Below, one piece after another: positions 39,877 to 48,820 of a DNA stretch of 48,878 nucleotides. Source of the stretch: Candidatus Woesearchaeota archaeon (lineage in GTDB: Archaea > Nanobdellota > Nanobdellia > SCGC-AAA011-G17 > JACPIM01). A program made the position numbers and the translations under genes. The stretch lies in NCBI GenBank assembly GCA_018302125.1, contig JAGWAC010000002.1:1-48878 (forward strand). The letters run 5' to 3'. Below the pieces are notes generated by a model. It made no database searches and had not been told where the DNA came from. It worked only from the letters and a program-made list of their open reading frames with translations. Positions within the stretch are counted from its first letter, which is position 1. Every line of letters starts with the position of its first letter.

Positions 39877-41753
39877 AAAAATTATTTTCTTTAATTTTAT
39901 GCTTATTTTTAATTGCTAGTTTTGTTGATGCTACAAGATTTGTAAATTATAATTTAAGAGAGGGGAAAATTGATATTAATGGAAATTTTATAGCAACTGA
40001 TATTCCAGTTAATAATGTTAATGTTGTTGGTTATGTGTGCTTAGATGAAGGATGCAAGACTTTAGGGAAAAAGATTTTTATAAAACAAGTCAGAGAGGAT
40101 GGAGATCTTACATTGGGAGATGGAATTTTAAATTCTGGATTAAATTCAGAAATACAATTATTTTATCCTTCCCAATTATTGAGCAATTTTGGATATGCAG
40201 TATATTATTATAAGAATGGATTTATTCCTTGGGAAGCAAACCCAAACTGGTTTGGAACTACTGAAAATGATCCCCAGGGGCCATTTAATGTTTATTTAAC
40301 AAAAAAAGATTTTTGTACAAGCAAAATAACTGAATTTAATATACAAAACAGCGAGAGAGTAAATACACCTGTTGTATTTAATGTAAAGGCAGATGTTGAC
40401 AGCAAAACAAAGGCAGCAATAAGCCATGCTGGGCCTTTGGGAGCTGTTCCTGAAGAATTAAAAGAACATTATTCTATAAAGACTTTAGTTACTTTAGATA
40501 TTATAAATGAAGACGGAATTAATGTTTATTCTGATGAACAACAAGTTTTAATCGGATTTGGAAATGAGGAAAATATAAAATTCGAGTTTATTCCAGGAGA
40601 TTCTGGAAACTATAATGTATTATTAGGAACAAGAGTTACTGATGAAAAATGCTCATTATCACAGAATGATTTTGTTGAAAAAGAAATTACTATATTAGAG
40701 AAAAATCCTCTTGAAATGTGCTATACTGATATAGGCAATTTAGAATTAAGCAGCTTTAATGTGAGAGCAGGCCACAATCTCTTAATCAAATTAGACAAAG
40801 TAAGCAATTTTCAGGAAGATATTCAGAATGAAGTAATTATCCCTGTTAAGAGCTTGATTAATGCTGAATTGTTAAATGAATTTGGAGAAACAGTTTATAC
40901 AGAATTATTCAAATTAGAAGCAAATACAAACAGCAAAGATGTTGAGAAATTTGCTTTATCATTTACTGTTCCTGAATTTATTGAGCAGGGAAACTATGAA
41001 TTAAGATTAACTGGAGAATCAGATGATGAAAGATGTTCTTTGGAAAATAAAAAAGATGTAATAACTGAGAGAATATTTGTTGAAAAAAGAAGCATATTTG
41101 GAAATGCCCCACAAATAATTTCTAAACCAATAAGAACAGCTGCATTAGACAGCAATTATATATATGATGTTGAGGCTGTAGATGCTGACAATGATGTATT
41201 AAAATACAAATTACTATCTGGTCCTGAAGGCATGATAATTGATCAAAATACAGGATTGATAACATGGCATGTTGATGTTGAGAAATTTAAGGTGGGAGAG
41301 AGACACTTTGTCTTGTTAATTGTTGGTGACGGCTTGTTTTTAGATGCACAATTTTTCTTTATAACAATTAATGGGGATGTTATTGAGAAGAAAGAGAAGA
41401 GAGAACATGATTTTAGAGTAAGGGGCATGGATTTGGAGTTTAGTGATACTGAAAATGGAATTGTTGGATTTTTGTCCCTAAAAAATGACGGTGATTTTAA
41501 AGAAAATAATGTGAATATTTATGCTGATATTTATGAGTTAGGATTACATGAAGTATTGATAAGCAACATTAATTTAGGGACTAGAGACAGCATATGGGTC
41601 CCTATTGACATGCAAGTTCCTTCAAGTACAAAAGAAAGAGAATACCTTGTAAATGTAATTATTGAAAACAGCAAATATAGGGAAGAACATAAATTTATCG
41701 TATTTATTGAAAATAAAAATAAAGACCTTGTAAGAGTAATCACGCGAGCGTAG
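39873..41753 (+). CDS. Secreted protein with Ig/cadherin-like domains (626 aa)
   Basis: A signal peptide (MKKLFSLILCLFLIASFVDA) is followed by several beta-sandwich-like regions. Around residues 410-500 the segment NAPQIISKPIRTAALDSN, then VEAVDADNDVLKYKLL and MIIDQNTGLITW matches putative Ig/cadherin-like (He_PIG) domains. The rest resembles CARDB-type repeats (VNVIIENSKYREEH). A surface or pseudomurein-free envelope protein is likely. No C-terminal anchor is seen. It precedes another surface protein. Confidence 0.65.
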   Translation: MKKLFSLILCLFLIASFVDATRFVNYNLREGKIDINGNFIATDIPVNNVNVVGYVCLDEGCKTLGKKIFIKQVREDGDLTLGDGILNSGLNSEIQLFYPSQLLSNFGYAVYYYKNGFIPWEANPNWFGTTENDPQGPFNVYLTKKDFCTSKITEFNIQNSERVNTPVVFNVKADVDSKTKAAISHAGPLGAVPEELKEHYSIKTLVTLDIINEDGINVYSDEQQVLIGFGNEENIKFEFIPGDSGNYNVLLGTRVTDEKCSLSQNDFVEKEITILEKNPLEMCYTDIGNLELSSFNVRAGHNLLIKLDKVSNFQEDIQNEVIIPVKSLINAELLNEFGETVYTELFKLEANTNSKDVEKFALSFTVPEFIEQGNYELRLTGESDDERCSLENKKDVITERIFVEKRSIFGNAPQIISKPIRTAALDSNYIYDVEAVDADNDVLKYKLLSGPEGMIIDQNTGLITWHVDVEKFKVGERHFVLLIVGDGLFLDAQFFFITINGDVIEKKEKREHDFRVRGMDLEFSDTENGIVGFLSLKNDGDFKENNVNIYADIYELGLHEVLISNINLGTRDSIWVPIDMQVPSSTKEREYLVNVIIENSKYREEHKFIVFIENKNKDLVRVITRA

Positions 41754-41786
41754 TTATAACCGAAAGGTTTAAATATATGTTATAAC
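41753..41786 (+). promoter_or_regulatory. Promoter with two GTTATAAC boxes
   Basis: Two copies of the self-complementary GTTATAAC (41753-41760 and 41779-41786) lie 26 nt apart on each side of a TATA box GGTTTAAATATA (41766-41777), with CGAAAGG as a possible BRE. A dimeric regulator could bind both boxes and cover the promoter. Confidence 0.5.
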
Positions 41787-41830
41787 TCACAAATGCTAAC
41801 AAATTATAATATTATATGGGGGAAAACAAA

Positions 41831-43108
41831 ATGAAGAAATTTGGTGTTATGATTGCACTTTTATTTGGCTTGTTATTTTCAAGCATAACTGTAAATGCGG
41901 CAGTTTCTAATGATTATTTTATTGAAAGAGTAGATATTGAAGGTACTTTTTCATTTCCAAACGACTATTTCAGAACAGTAACTGTTGAAAGAGGAGAGGC
42001 TGTACCAATAGATGTTTGGGTTAAAGCTTTGAATAATGTTGACAATGTTAGGGTTGAAGTTAGCTTAAAGGGATATGAAAGAGGAACAATAAGTTACACT
42101 TCAGATATATTTGAATTAGATGCAAATGTTGTTAAGAAAGTTCCCCTTGTCTTAAATTTACCAGAAGATTTAGATGCTTCTGAAACTTACACTTTAACTG
42201 TTGAAGTTTCTGACAAACATAACAGTTTTGCACAAGAACATTTCATAAGAATTAAAGAAAAAAGACATTTACTAAATGTGCTAGATGTTATATTTAGGCC
42301 AAGTTCAGATGTTGAAGCTGGAAGATTCCTAAGAACTGTTGTAAGGGTTGAAAACTTGGGAGCTAAAACTGAGGAAGACATTAGGGTAAGTGTAAGCATT
42401 CCTGAACTAGGAGTTTCAACAAGAGATTTCATAGATGAACTAGTTCCTGAAAATGATGAAAATGATGATGAGGAAAATTCATTATCAACAAATGAATTAG
42501 TATTACAAATTCCTAGAGATGCAAAAGAAGGAGATTATGAAGTAAGAGTGGATGTTGAATTTAACAGAGGAAGCGATATTACAACTGTTAAAAGATTTGT
42601 GCATGTTTCAGGTGAAGATGTAACATCAGATGCAACACAAACAATCATAAGCTTAGATTCAACAAGCAAGAGCCTATTCCAAGGAGAAGAAGAAATTTAC
42701 AGATTAACATTTGCAAATTTAGGAGATAAAAGAAATTTATACAATGTTGAAGTTTTAGGAACAGAAACATGGGGCGGCGTGGTTGTTGAACCTGGTTTCT
42801 TAAGTGTTGGACCAAGTGAATCTGGAGACTTGTTAGTTAAAGTAACTCCAAAAGAAGATGCAGCTTTAGGATCGAAAGTATTCACAGCAAGAGTAATGGC
42901 TGACAATAAATTAGTTAAAGAAATTAACTTAAATGCCAATGTTAGCGAAAGAACATCATTTACAGGACTTAGAAAGACCTTAGAAGTTCTATTTGCAGTA
43001 TTAGTTATAGTATTGGTAGTGTTGGCTTTAATAATTGCCTTCAGAAAAGTTAGAGGAAGAGAAGAAGGCCCAGGTGTTGAGACTAACTCTGAACAAACTT
43101 ACTACTAA
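41831..43108 (+). CDS. Membrane-anchored surface protein with CARDB-like domains (425 aa)
   Basis: The ATG at 41831 is preferred because GGGGG (41818-41822) lies 8 nt before it; an ATG at 41816 is the alternative. Signal peptide KKFGVMIALLFGLLFSSITVNA, then three beta-sandwich-like repeats with CARDB/NPCBM-like phrases (RTVVRVENLGAKTEEDIRVSV, DEYRLTFANLGDKRNLYNV-type), and a C-terminal membrane helix (LEVLFAVLVIVLVVLALIIAF) followed by an Arg-rich cytoplasmic tail. The plan resembles DPANN surface-layer or adhesion proteins. Strong promoter and own ribosome binding site. Confidence 0.65.
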   Translation: MKKFGVMIALLFGLLFSSITVNAAVSNDYFIERVDIEGTFSFPNDYFRTVTVERGEAVPIDVWVKALNNVDNVRVEVSLKGYERGTISYTSDIFELDANVVKKVPLVLNLPEDLDASETYTLTVEVSDKHNSFAQEHFIRIKEKRHLLNVLDVIFRPSSDVEAGRFLRTVVRVENLGAKTEEDIRVSVSIPELGVSTRDFIDELVPENDENDDEENSLSTNELVLQIPRDAKEGDYEVRVDVEFNRGSDITTVKRFVHVSGEDVTSDATQTIISLDSTSKSLFQGEEEIYRLTFANLGDKRNLYNVEVLGTETWGGVVVEPGFLSVGPSESGDLLVKVTPKEDAALGSKVFTARVMADNKLVKEINLNANVSERTSFTGLRKTLEVLFAVLVIVLVVLALIIAFRKVRGREEGPGVETNSEQTYY

Positions 43109-43124
43109 AAGCTTTAGCAAAAAA

Positions 43125-43163
43125 AATTAATCTTTTTTTCTATTTTATTTTTTATTTTCCAAT
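43125..43163 (+). terminator. T-rich terminator of the surface-protein gene
   Basis: CTTTTTTTCTATTTTATTTTTTATTTTCC with several T-runs directly after the 43108 stop codon region. Confidence 0.4.
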
Positions 43164-43169
43164 TAATAA

Positions 43170-43182
43170 AAATTTATAAATA
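43170..43182 (+). promoter_or_regulatory. TATA box of the 99-aa gene
   Basis: AAATTTATAAATA, 21-33 nt before the ATG at 43203; leaderless arrangement. Confidence 0.5.
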
Positions 43183-43202
43183 ATTAGTTCTATATTATTT
43201 TA

Positions 43203-43502
43203 ATGGCATTAACTTCAGAGTATATTTTGACAAGAGTCATGAGAGAACTACTTAAATTCGGCTTAAAATATGAAGACAAGTTGGAACGTGATGTTTCTAG
43301 AAAAAGTATAATGAAGCCTGCAAAAACAAGATTGTTGGGGCTTGTTCAAGATTCTGAAGAAGTTGCAAGAATAACTTCTGTTTCTAGAAAAAGATTGGAA
43401 ATTATGGTTTTTAACAAAAGAGAAATTGATAACATAACTAGTGTTGCTGAGCAAATAAAAGATAGATTAGGTGTTGATTACAAAATTTTAAAGGTATATT
43501 AA
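43203..43502 (+). CDS. Small charged protein, unknown (99 aa)
   Basis: 99 residues, basic and helical at the start (LTRVMRELLKFGLKYEDKLERD) with a second half that looks like a small alpha/beta fold (RLEIMVFNKREIDNITSVAEQIKDRLG). No cysteine, no membrane segment. The stop overlaps the convergent membrane gene by 4 nt. No family recognised. Confidence 0.5.
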   Translation: MALTSEYILTRVMRELLKFGLKYEDKLERDVSRKSIMKPAKTRLLGLVQDSEEVARITSVSRKRLEIMVFNKREIDNITSVAEQIKDRLGVDYKILKVY

Positions 43503-43708
43503 TTTCTTCTGCTAAACTTTAATAACTCTATTAAAACTGAGATTAATATAATAGCTATAAGCACTATTGTAATAATTGAAAATGTTAAAGAAAGCTGGTT
43601 TGTATCTTTTACTGATGACCCTGTTATAGTTAAATCTGTTGTAATGCTTAACATTGCAAAAACAACAGCCAAAATTAATGTAACTGTAATTACCTCTTTA
43701 TTTTCCAT
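43499..43708 (-). CDS. Small two-helix membrane protein (69 aa)
   Basis: Two hydrophobic segments (VITVTLILAVVFAMLSI and LTFSIITIVLIAIILISVL) separated by a short loop, with a basic end (KFSRRN). Its upstream region (43709-43740) has TATA-like TTATATAAATAG on one strand. Function unknown. Confidence 0.45.
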   Translation of the reverse strand: MENKEVITVTLILAVVFAMLSITTDLTITGSSVKDTNQLSLTFSIITIVLIAIILISVLIELLKFSRRN

Positions 43709-43742
43709 AAAAATATTATAAGTAGTTTATATAAATAGTTTG

Positions 43743-46700
43743 CTATAGTTTTAAAGAAGTTATTTTTGAGATGCCGTTTTTCTGCATTGAAACTCCGTAA
43801 ATCTGGTCTGCCTCACAAATTACAGAATCATTATGGGAAACCAACACATACTGGGCTCTTTTTGAGTATTGAGCAATTAATTTAGACAATAATAACGAAT
43901 TTGACTTATCTAAAGCAGCATCAATTTCATCCATTAAATAGAAACTGGCAGGCCTTACTTCTTGTATAGCAAAAATAAAGGCTAAAGCAGTCAGTGTTTT
44001 CTCACCACCACTTAAGCTCTTAATATCGAGATACTTGTTTCCAAGAAGCTTTACTTTTATATCCATTCCTGCATTAAGCGGGTTTTCTTTGTCTTCCAAG
44101 TCAAGATGGGCTTCACCTTTTTCAGTCAGACTCAAGAATATTTTTCTGAAATTCTCGTCTATTCCCTTGAAAGTCTTCATAAAAATAGACTGTTTTTTGC
44201 CTTCAATTTCATACATTAATTTTAGAATATCTTCTTTTTCCCTTGAGATCACATCTGCCTTTTCCAATAGATTTTTGTATTCCTTTTCTATAGTTTCATA
44301 AACTTCCAAAGCCCTCAAATTTACATTGCCTATTCCTTTAATTTCTCTTTCAAATTCAGATATTTCTGATTTTAATTGATCTAGGATTACTGCTCTTCTA
44401 ATTTTAGCATCTGAAAATTGCTCAAATTCTTTTTGTAAGGCCTCGAATTCAGCAACAATTTTAGCTCTTTTAATTGACAATTCATTCATCCTGTTTTCAA
44501 TTTCTTTTTGCTTAAATTGTTCATTTGAAATAAGAGATTCTTGTTTTTGAATATCTTCATTCAAGTGATTTCTTTTTGCAAACATTGATTTAAATTCTGA
44601 GAAAAATTGTTTTTCCTGGGATTCTTTTTCCTTAAGGAGTCTTGAATTTGAATCTATTAAGCTCTTTAATTTTGATAATTCTTCAGTAAACTGAATTATT
44701 TCCTTTTCATGATCTCTAATGATTTTGTCTATTTTCTCTTTTTCAGGGATATAAATTGTGTTTACCTGATTTAGGATATTTTTTAATTCTGTTTCATTTT
44801 TAGCCATTTGAATTCTTATTTCTGCCTTGCTTTCCTCTAATTTTTTCAGATTATTTATAATTTCAGGATTTCTTGATGATCTTTCCTTTAATTTTTCTTT
44901 CTTTTCTTTCAGGAATTCTAATTCTTTGGTTATTGAAGATATGGAATTATCTAGATTTTTTAATTCATTAAGAACTTGCTTTAAATCTGAATTTAATTTT
45001 TCCTTATTTTCCCTTATTTTTGATATGTCTGATATTTGATATGTTCTTTCAAACTTAATTATTTCTGCCTCAAATTCTGCTTTCTTATCTTTTAATTTAA
45101 TTATCTGTTCTTCAATCCAGCATTTTCTATCTTCAAGTGATTTTATACTTTCTTTTAAATTAATTGATTCTTTTTCAAATTTATTTATTTCATCATCAAA
45201 GTGTTTTTCTTTAAATGCACCTAATTTTTTAGCTCTGTAACCACCAACAATAACTCCTGACTGATCAAACAAATCCCCTTCTAAAGTAACCATTCTTGCT
45301 CTTCCAACACCTATTTTTCTTGCTGTATCAACATCATCAATAATTAAAGTATCACCAAAAACAAAAGAAAATACATTTTTTAATTCAGAAGGATAAGATA
45401 TTAAATCTAAAGCCAGCCCGTTTACTCCTTTTGAAGAAACCAATCTTCTTACATCATCTTTTATTAGTCTGGAATGAATTTTGTTTAATGGCAAAAAAGT
45501 AGCTACTCCTAATTTATTTTCCTTTAAAACCTCAATGCATTTTGTGGCTATTTCATCATCTTTAACAACAAGACTATTAATTCTTTGGCCTGCTGCCACT
45601 TCCAATGCAAGAGAATATCTTGAATCTGTTTTTCCCAAATCAGCTACTGTTCCATAAACCCCCCTTAATTTTAAAGAAAGAATTTTTTGTATGGATAAGT
45701 TTCCTGTTAGATATTCTTTTATTGTAATATTTCGAGCTTTTAATTTGATTAATTCTTCATTTGTTGTTATTAACTTGCTTCTTAAAGAAAATAATTGTGA
45801 GGAAATAACTGCATTTTCACCAACTTTTTGGTTTAGTTCTTTTGTAATATCCTTGAACTTTTCCCTTAAATCCTTTATTTCCTTTTTACCATCTGATAAA
45901 ATTATATTTGATAATGAATGCAACTGGGAATCTGCCCTTTCTTTTTCCAAATTTTTTAATCCCTTTTCTTCTTTTACTTTTAACAATCTATTTTGCTTTT
46001 CTTCCAATTCTTTTTCTATTTTCTCAATTGAATTATCTTCTGCTATATCATGTGCTTTCTTGAATTTTTCAATATCTTCTTTTATAGAATTTTCTTTTTT
46101 TATTAACAATAAACTCTTTTCTTCTAATGTTTTTTTTTCTTTGTGCAGGGAATCTATTTTTTGATTTAATTCAGAATTATTTTGCTTTAATTGAAATATT
46201 CTCTCTTTTACCTTTTTGATCTCAATTTCGTAATTATCAAGTCTTGTTTTATCTTTTACCAAAGAAGTCTTTAATTCTTCAATTTCTTTTTGTATTTTGA
46301 TTTGTTCTTTTTCGCCTCTTTCTTCTATCTGTGAGTTTAGCTGATTTATTTCTTCTTTTCTGCTTTTTATAGAGTTTTTTATTTCCCCTATTTTTATATT
46401 TATTTTATTAATATCATTTTGATAAGAATTAATTTTATTCTCAACTTCCAATTTTTTTTCTTCTTTATCTTTTATTTCAAAGTTTAACAATGTGGCTTTA
46501 TTATTTTTCAGATTTTCCTCCAGCTCCTTGAATTTTAAAGCCTGATCCCGATCTTTTTTTAATTCTCTTAAATGAACTTCTCTTTCTTTCAAAATTATAT
46601 TTGCATCATTTAATTTCTGATCTACTTTTCCCAGTTCCTGTAAAGTTTTTTCTTTTCTTTCTTCGTAAACTAAAATGCCTGCAACTTCCTCAATTATTTT

Positions 46701-47174
46701 TCTTCTTTCTTCTGGTTTCATTTCAGCCATTGCAATTATGTCACCCTGGCTGACTATATTATGCGAAACTGAAATTTTTGAAACTTTAATTAATTCCAAT
46801 ACTTGCTGTCTTGTTCTTTTCTCATCATTTATTTTGTAAATGCTTTGTCCGTTTTGCCTTACAAATCTTGATATTTTTACTTCATCAGAATCTATCGGGA
46901 ATTCTCTTTTCTCATTGTCAAAGAAAATACTAACTTCTGCTTCTTTCATTGGGGAACCTGTTTTTCCACCATTAAAAATTAAATTAGCTGATTTTTCAGC
47001 TCTTATTGATTTTGCAGATAATTCGCCGAGAACAAACAACATACTGTCAATTACATTACTTTTCCCTGAACCATTGCTTCCAATAACGCAATTAAAAGAA
47101 TTACCAAACTCCAACTCTGTAGGGCTGGCAAATGATTTAAAACCCTTTAATCTAAGCTTCTTAACTATTGTCAT
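43743..47174 (-). CDS. smc: SMC chromosome-segregation ATPase
   Basis: 1143 residues. N-terminal ATPase half with Walker A GSNGSGKSNVID, long coiled coils, a hinge near residues 500-650 (LRGVYGTVADLGKTDSRYSL), the second coil, and the C-terminal half with signature LSGGEKTLTALAF and Walker B FYLMDEIDAALD. The full length and all motifs indicate an intact SMC that shapes and segregates the chromosome, with ScpA/B partners encoded elsewhere. A TATA box at 47194-47209 is 20-35 nt from the start. It does not overlap the RNase HII gene upstream (42-nt gap). Confidence 0.95.
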   Translation of the reverse strand: MTIVKKLRLKGFKSFASPTELEFGNSFNCVIGSNGSGKSNVIDSMLFVLGELSAKSIRAEKSANLIFNGGKTGSPMKEAEVSIFFDNEKREFPIDSDEVKISRFVRQNGQSIYKINDEKRTRQQVLELIKVSKISVSHNIVSQGDIIAMAEMKPEERRKIIEEVAGILVYEERKEKTLQELGKVDQKLNDANIILKEREVHLRELKKDRDQALKFKELEENLKNNKATLLNFEIKDKEEKKLEVENKINSYQNDINKINIKIGEIKNSIKSRKEEINQLNSQIEERGEKEQIKIQKEIEELKTSLVKDKTRLDNYEIEIKKVKERIFQLKQNNSELNQKIDSLHKEKKTLEEKSLLLIKKENSIKEDIEKFKKAHDIAEDNSIEKIEKELEEKQNRLLKVKEEKGLKNLEKERADSQLHSLSNIILSDGKKEIKDLREKFKDITKELNQKVGENAVISSQLFSLRSKLITTNEELIKLKARNITIKEYLTGNLSIQKILSLKLRGVYGTVADLGKTDSRYSLALEVAAGQRINSLVVKDDEIATKCIEVLKENKLGVATFLPLNKIHSRLIKDDVRRLVSSKGVNGLALDLISYPSELKNVFSFVFGDTLIIDDVDTARKIGVGRARMVTLEGDLFDQSGVIVGGYRAKKLGAFKEKHFDDEINKFEKESINLKESIKSLEDRKCWIEEQIIKLKDKKAEFEAEIIKFERTYQISDISKIRENKEKLNSDLKQVLNELKNLDNSISSITKELEFLKEKKEKLKERSSRNPEIINNLKKLEESKAEIRIQMAKNETELKNILNQVNTIYIPEKEKIDKIIRDHEKEIIQFTEELSKLKSLIDSNSRLLKEKESQEKQFFSEFKSMFAKRNHLNEDIQKQESLISNEQFKQKEIENRMNELSIKRAKIVAEFEALQKEFEQFSDAKIRRAVILDQLKSEISEFEREIKGIGNVNLRALEVYETIEKEYKNLLEKADVISREKEDILKLMYEIEGKKQSIFMKTFKGIDENFRKIFLSLTEKGEAHLDLEDKENPLNAGMDIKVKLLGNKYLDIKSLSGGEKTLTALAFIFAIQEVRPASFYLMDEIDAALDKSNSLLLSKLIAQYSKRAQYVLVSHNDSVICEADQIYGVSMQKNGISKITSLKL

Positions 47175-47193
47175 TTACAAGAAATTCAGTAAA

Positions 47194-47209
47194 TTTTATT
47201 TATAAGTTT
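47194..47209 (-). promoter_or_regulatory. TATA box of smc
   Basis: AAACTTATAAATAAAA on the minus strand, 20-35 nt before the smc ATG. Confidence 0.5.
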
Positions 47210-47216
47210 TGCCTTC

Positions 47217-47910
47217 TTAGAATTCTTTTAGAGATTTCTGTTTTTTTTGCTCATCCAAGACTTTAAATGTAGACCACGATCTTCTTATAAATTCAGGATA
47301 TTTGTCAAAATTTTCCTTTAAGAATTTCTGACATACTGGATTGCTAGAATAACCAGAACCAATTGATTCTTTTGTTATTTTTTCAATTTCTTCCACTTCT
47401 TTTTCTCTTTCGCATTTTGCTATTATACTAGCTGCAGCTACAGGCATATGTTTTTCGGCGCGATGTTCAATTACTAATTGAGTAGTTTCTAATAATTCTG
47501 GATCAAGAAGTTTCTTTAAATAATTAGTATAGGCGTTTATATTCGGACTAGGGCAATCAATAATCATTTTATGGGGTTTTAACTGATTAATTATTTCAGC
47601 TTGTTTTTTTGCTTCAAGCCAATTAAGATTAAAACCATTGTCATCTGAAACTGCTTCGTCTATTTCTTTTGGCTTAACTTGTATTATTTTAATTTCAACT
47701 GCTAACTTTTCTATTTCTTTTGACAACTCTTTTCTTTTTTTATGTGTTAATAATTTAGAATCTTTTACTCCAATTTCTTTTAATTTAGGAACATCTTCTT
47801 CATTAAACATAGCCCCAACTAGGAACAAAGAACCGACGCAAGGACCTTTCGGGGAATTTTTAAAAAATTTCTCTCCCGCTTTCATCGATTCCTAGTATTT
47901 TCTGCCCCAT
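47217..47910 (-). CDS. rnhB: RNase HII, interrupted by a 25-nt BHB intron
   Basis: Joined as 47910-47873 plus 47847-47217 it encodes 222 residues: MGQKILGIDESGRGPCVGS, then VKDSKLLT, MIIDCPSPN and VAAASIIAKCERE, the RNase HII order of motifs with the catalytic Asp-Glu in GIDE and the GRG loop. RNase HII removes ribonucleotides and RNA primers from DNA. In unspliced DNA the frame breaks exactly inside GRG and reads to a stop after 3 codons. The excised segment folds into a canonical archaeal BHB. The same frame is open upstream through a wHTH and an RT remnant, so the start at 47910 is inferred from the family. Confidence 0.85.
47848..47872 (-). other. Predicted 25-nt BHB intron in RNase HII mRNA
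   Basis: On the coding strand CGGG pairs with CCCG over 4 bp; bulges are AG|A and AA|A; the interior is a 7-pair stem with one mismatch and a TTTA loop. Splicing gives AGC GGG AGA GGT CCT, coding S-G-R-G-P. Both cuts fall between the second and third bulge nucleotides, the register of the tRNA introns here. Confidence 0.8.
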
Positions 47911-48144
47911 TTGCGTTAATCTCCACCAATCTTCATATTTTTCTATTAGGCCTTCTTTTTCATAAGTCTTAAATCTTTTGCTTACCATTTTTCCACTTAA
48001 ATTTAATTCTCTTCCAATTTTTGCTAAATTTTTTAGTTCAATTAGTTTTAAAATATTCTCCCTTTCTATTCTTAGAATTTCTTCCTTTTTGCTTTTCAAT
48101 ATCCAAAAAGTTTTTCCATTACCGTTTTGATTTTTTATATAATC
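47898..48144 (-). other. Winged-HTH segment in frame with RNase HII
   Basis: The translation reads RENILKLIELKNLAKIGREL, then SGKMVSKRFKTYEKEGLIE and WWRLTQMGQKIL, a winged helix whose end runs into the RNase HII start. It may be a separate regulator fragment, an N-terminal domain of the nuclease, or material joined by the insertion of the retroelement. No start codon of its own is obvious. Confidence 0.45.
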
Positions 48145-48706
48145 AGTTTTATTTTCTGATTTATGATTATTTAAAATTCTTTTTATTAACCAGATAATCT
48201 TTTCATCTTTAATTCTTCTCTTTATTAATTTTAATAAAATTTCATGATCTACTTCATCAAAATAATGTTTTAGGTCAGCCTTTAAAATACAACCTTTAAT
48301 AGTTTGTTCGCCCCCCCCCCACAATCTTTCTTTTGAAGAGATCGAATCTCTCTATGGCTTTTAAAGTTCCTTTAGTTTTTTTGTTCGCAAATGAATCATA
48401 AATAAATAATCTTTCAAAGATAGGACCAATTATATTGATTAATACATGATGAACTATTCTATCCCTAAAATGCGATTTGCTTATTTTTCTAATTTTAGGA
48501 TCTCTTAAAATAAAAGTCTTTAATGGTCTTGGTTTGTAAGAATACAACAATAATTCTGTCTGCAGTTCCAATAGATTTTCTTCCAGATTTTCTTCAAAAT
48601 CTATAACATATTTTTTTAAAGTTTTATGTTTTCTTGCTTTTTCAAAAGCATATTCAATATTTTCAAAAGAACAAAGATAAGGCCATAAATTGTTGTAGGT
48701 TTTCAT
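48145..48706 (-). pseudogene. Truncated reverse transcriptase of a diversity-generating retroelement
   Basis: The first part (48706-48322) reads YKPRPLKTFILRDPKIRKIS, then SHFRDRIVHHVLINIIGPIFE and DSFANKKTKGT, the start of DGR-type reverse transcriptases. After a run of ten G the frame must shift by one to continue as GCILKADLKHYFDEVDHEIL (RT motif 3 region). The similarity then stops near 48145: the palm motifs with the YxDD active site are absent and a wHTH follows. The RT cannot be active as written. A G-run of nine would restore the frame across the first break but not the truncation. Confidence 0.8.
48311..48320. repeat. Ten-G homopolymer in the RT remnant
   Basis: Ten C on the plus strand (ten G on the coding strand), very unusual in AT-rich DNA. 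It marks the exact point where the two RT reading frames meet. Phase variation, decay or a sequencing error would all explain it. Confidence 0.7.
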
Positions 48707-48730
48707 TTTAAATGTCCCGACATTATTAAG

Positions 48731-48820
48731 GCTATTCTGAAAAACTGAGCATTGTTGTCAAGGTTGTTGTTGCCATTAAGACCATTGTTGCAATTGTTAC
48801 CAACAACAAGCAAACGCCCG
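48731..48820 (-). repeat. Probable DGR template repeat (TR)
   Basis: Just upstream of the RT on the coding strand, one frame reads GRLLVVGNNCNNGLNG then NNNLDNNAQFFRIA, rich in AAC/AAT codons (48749-48799). Adenine-rich Asn codons at positions that would be mutated, next to a DGR-type RT, are the mark of a template repeat. It is not an ORF (stop upstream). The matching variable repeat is not in this window. Confidence 0.7.
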
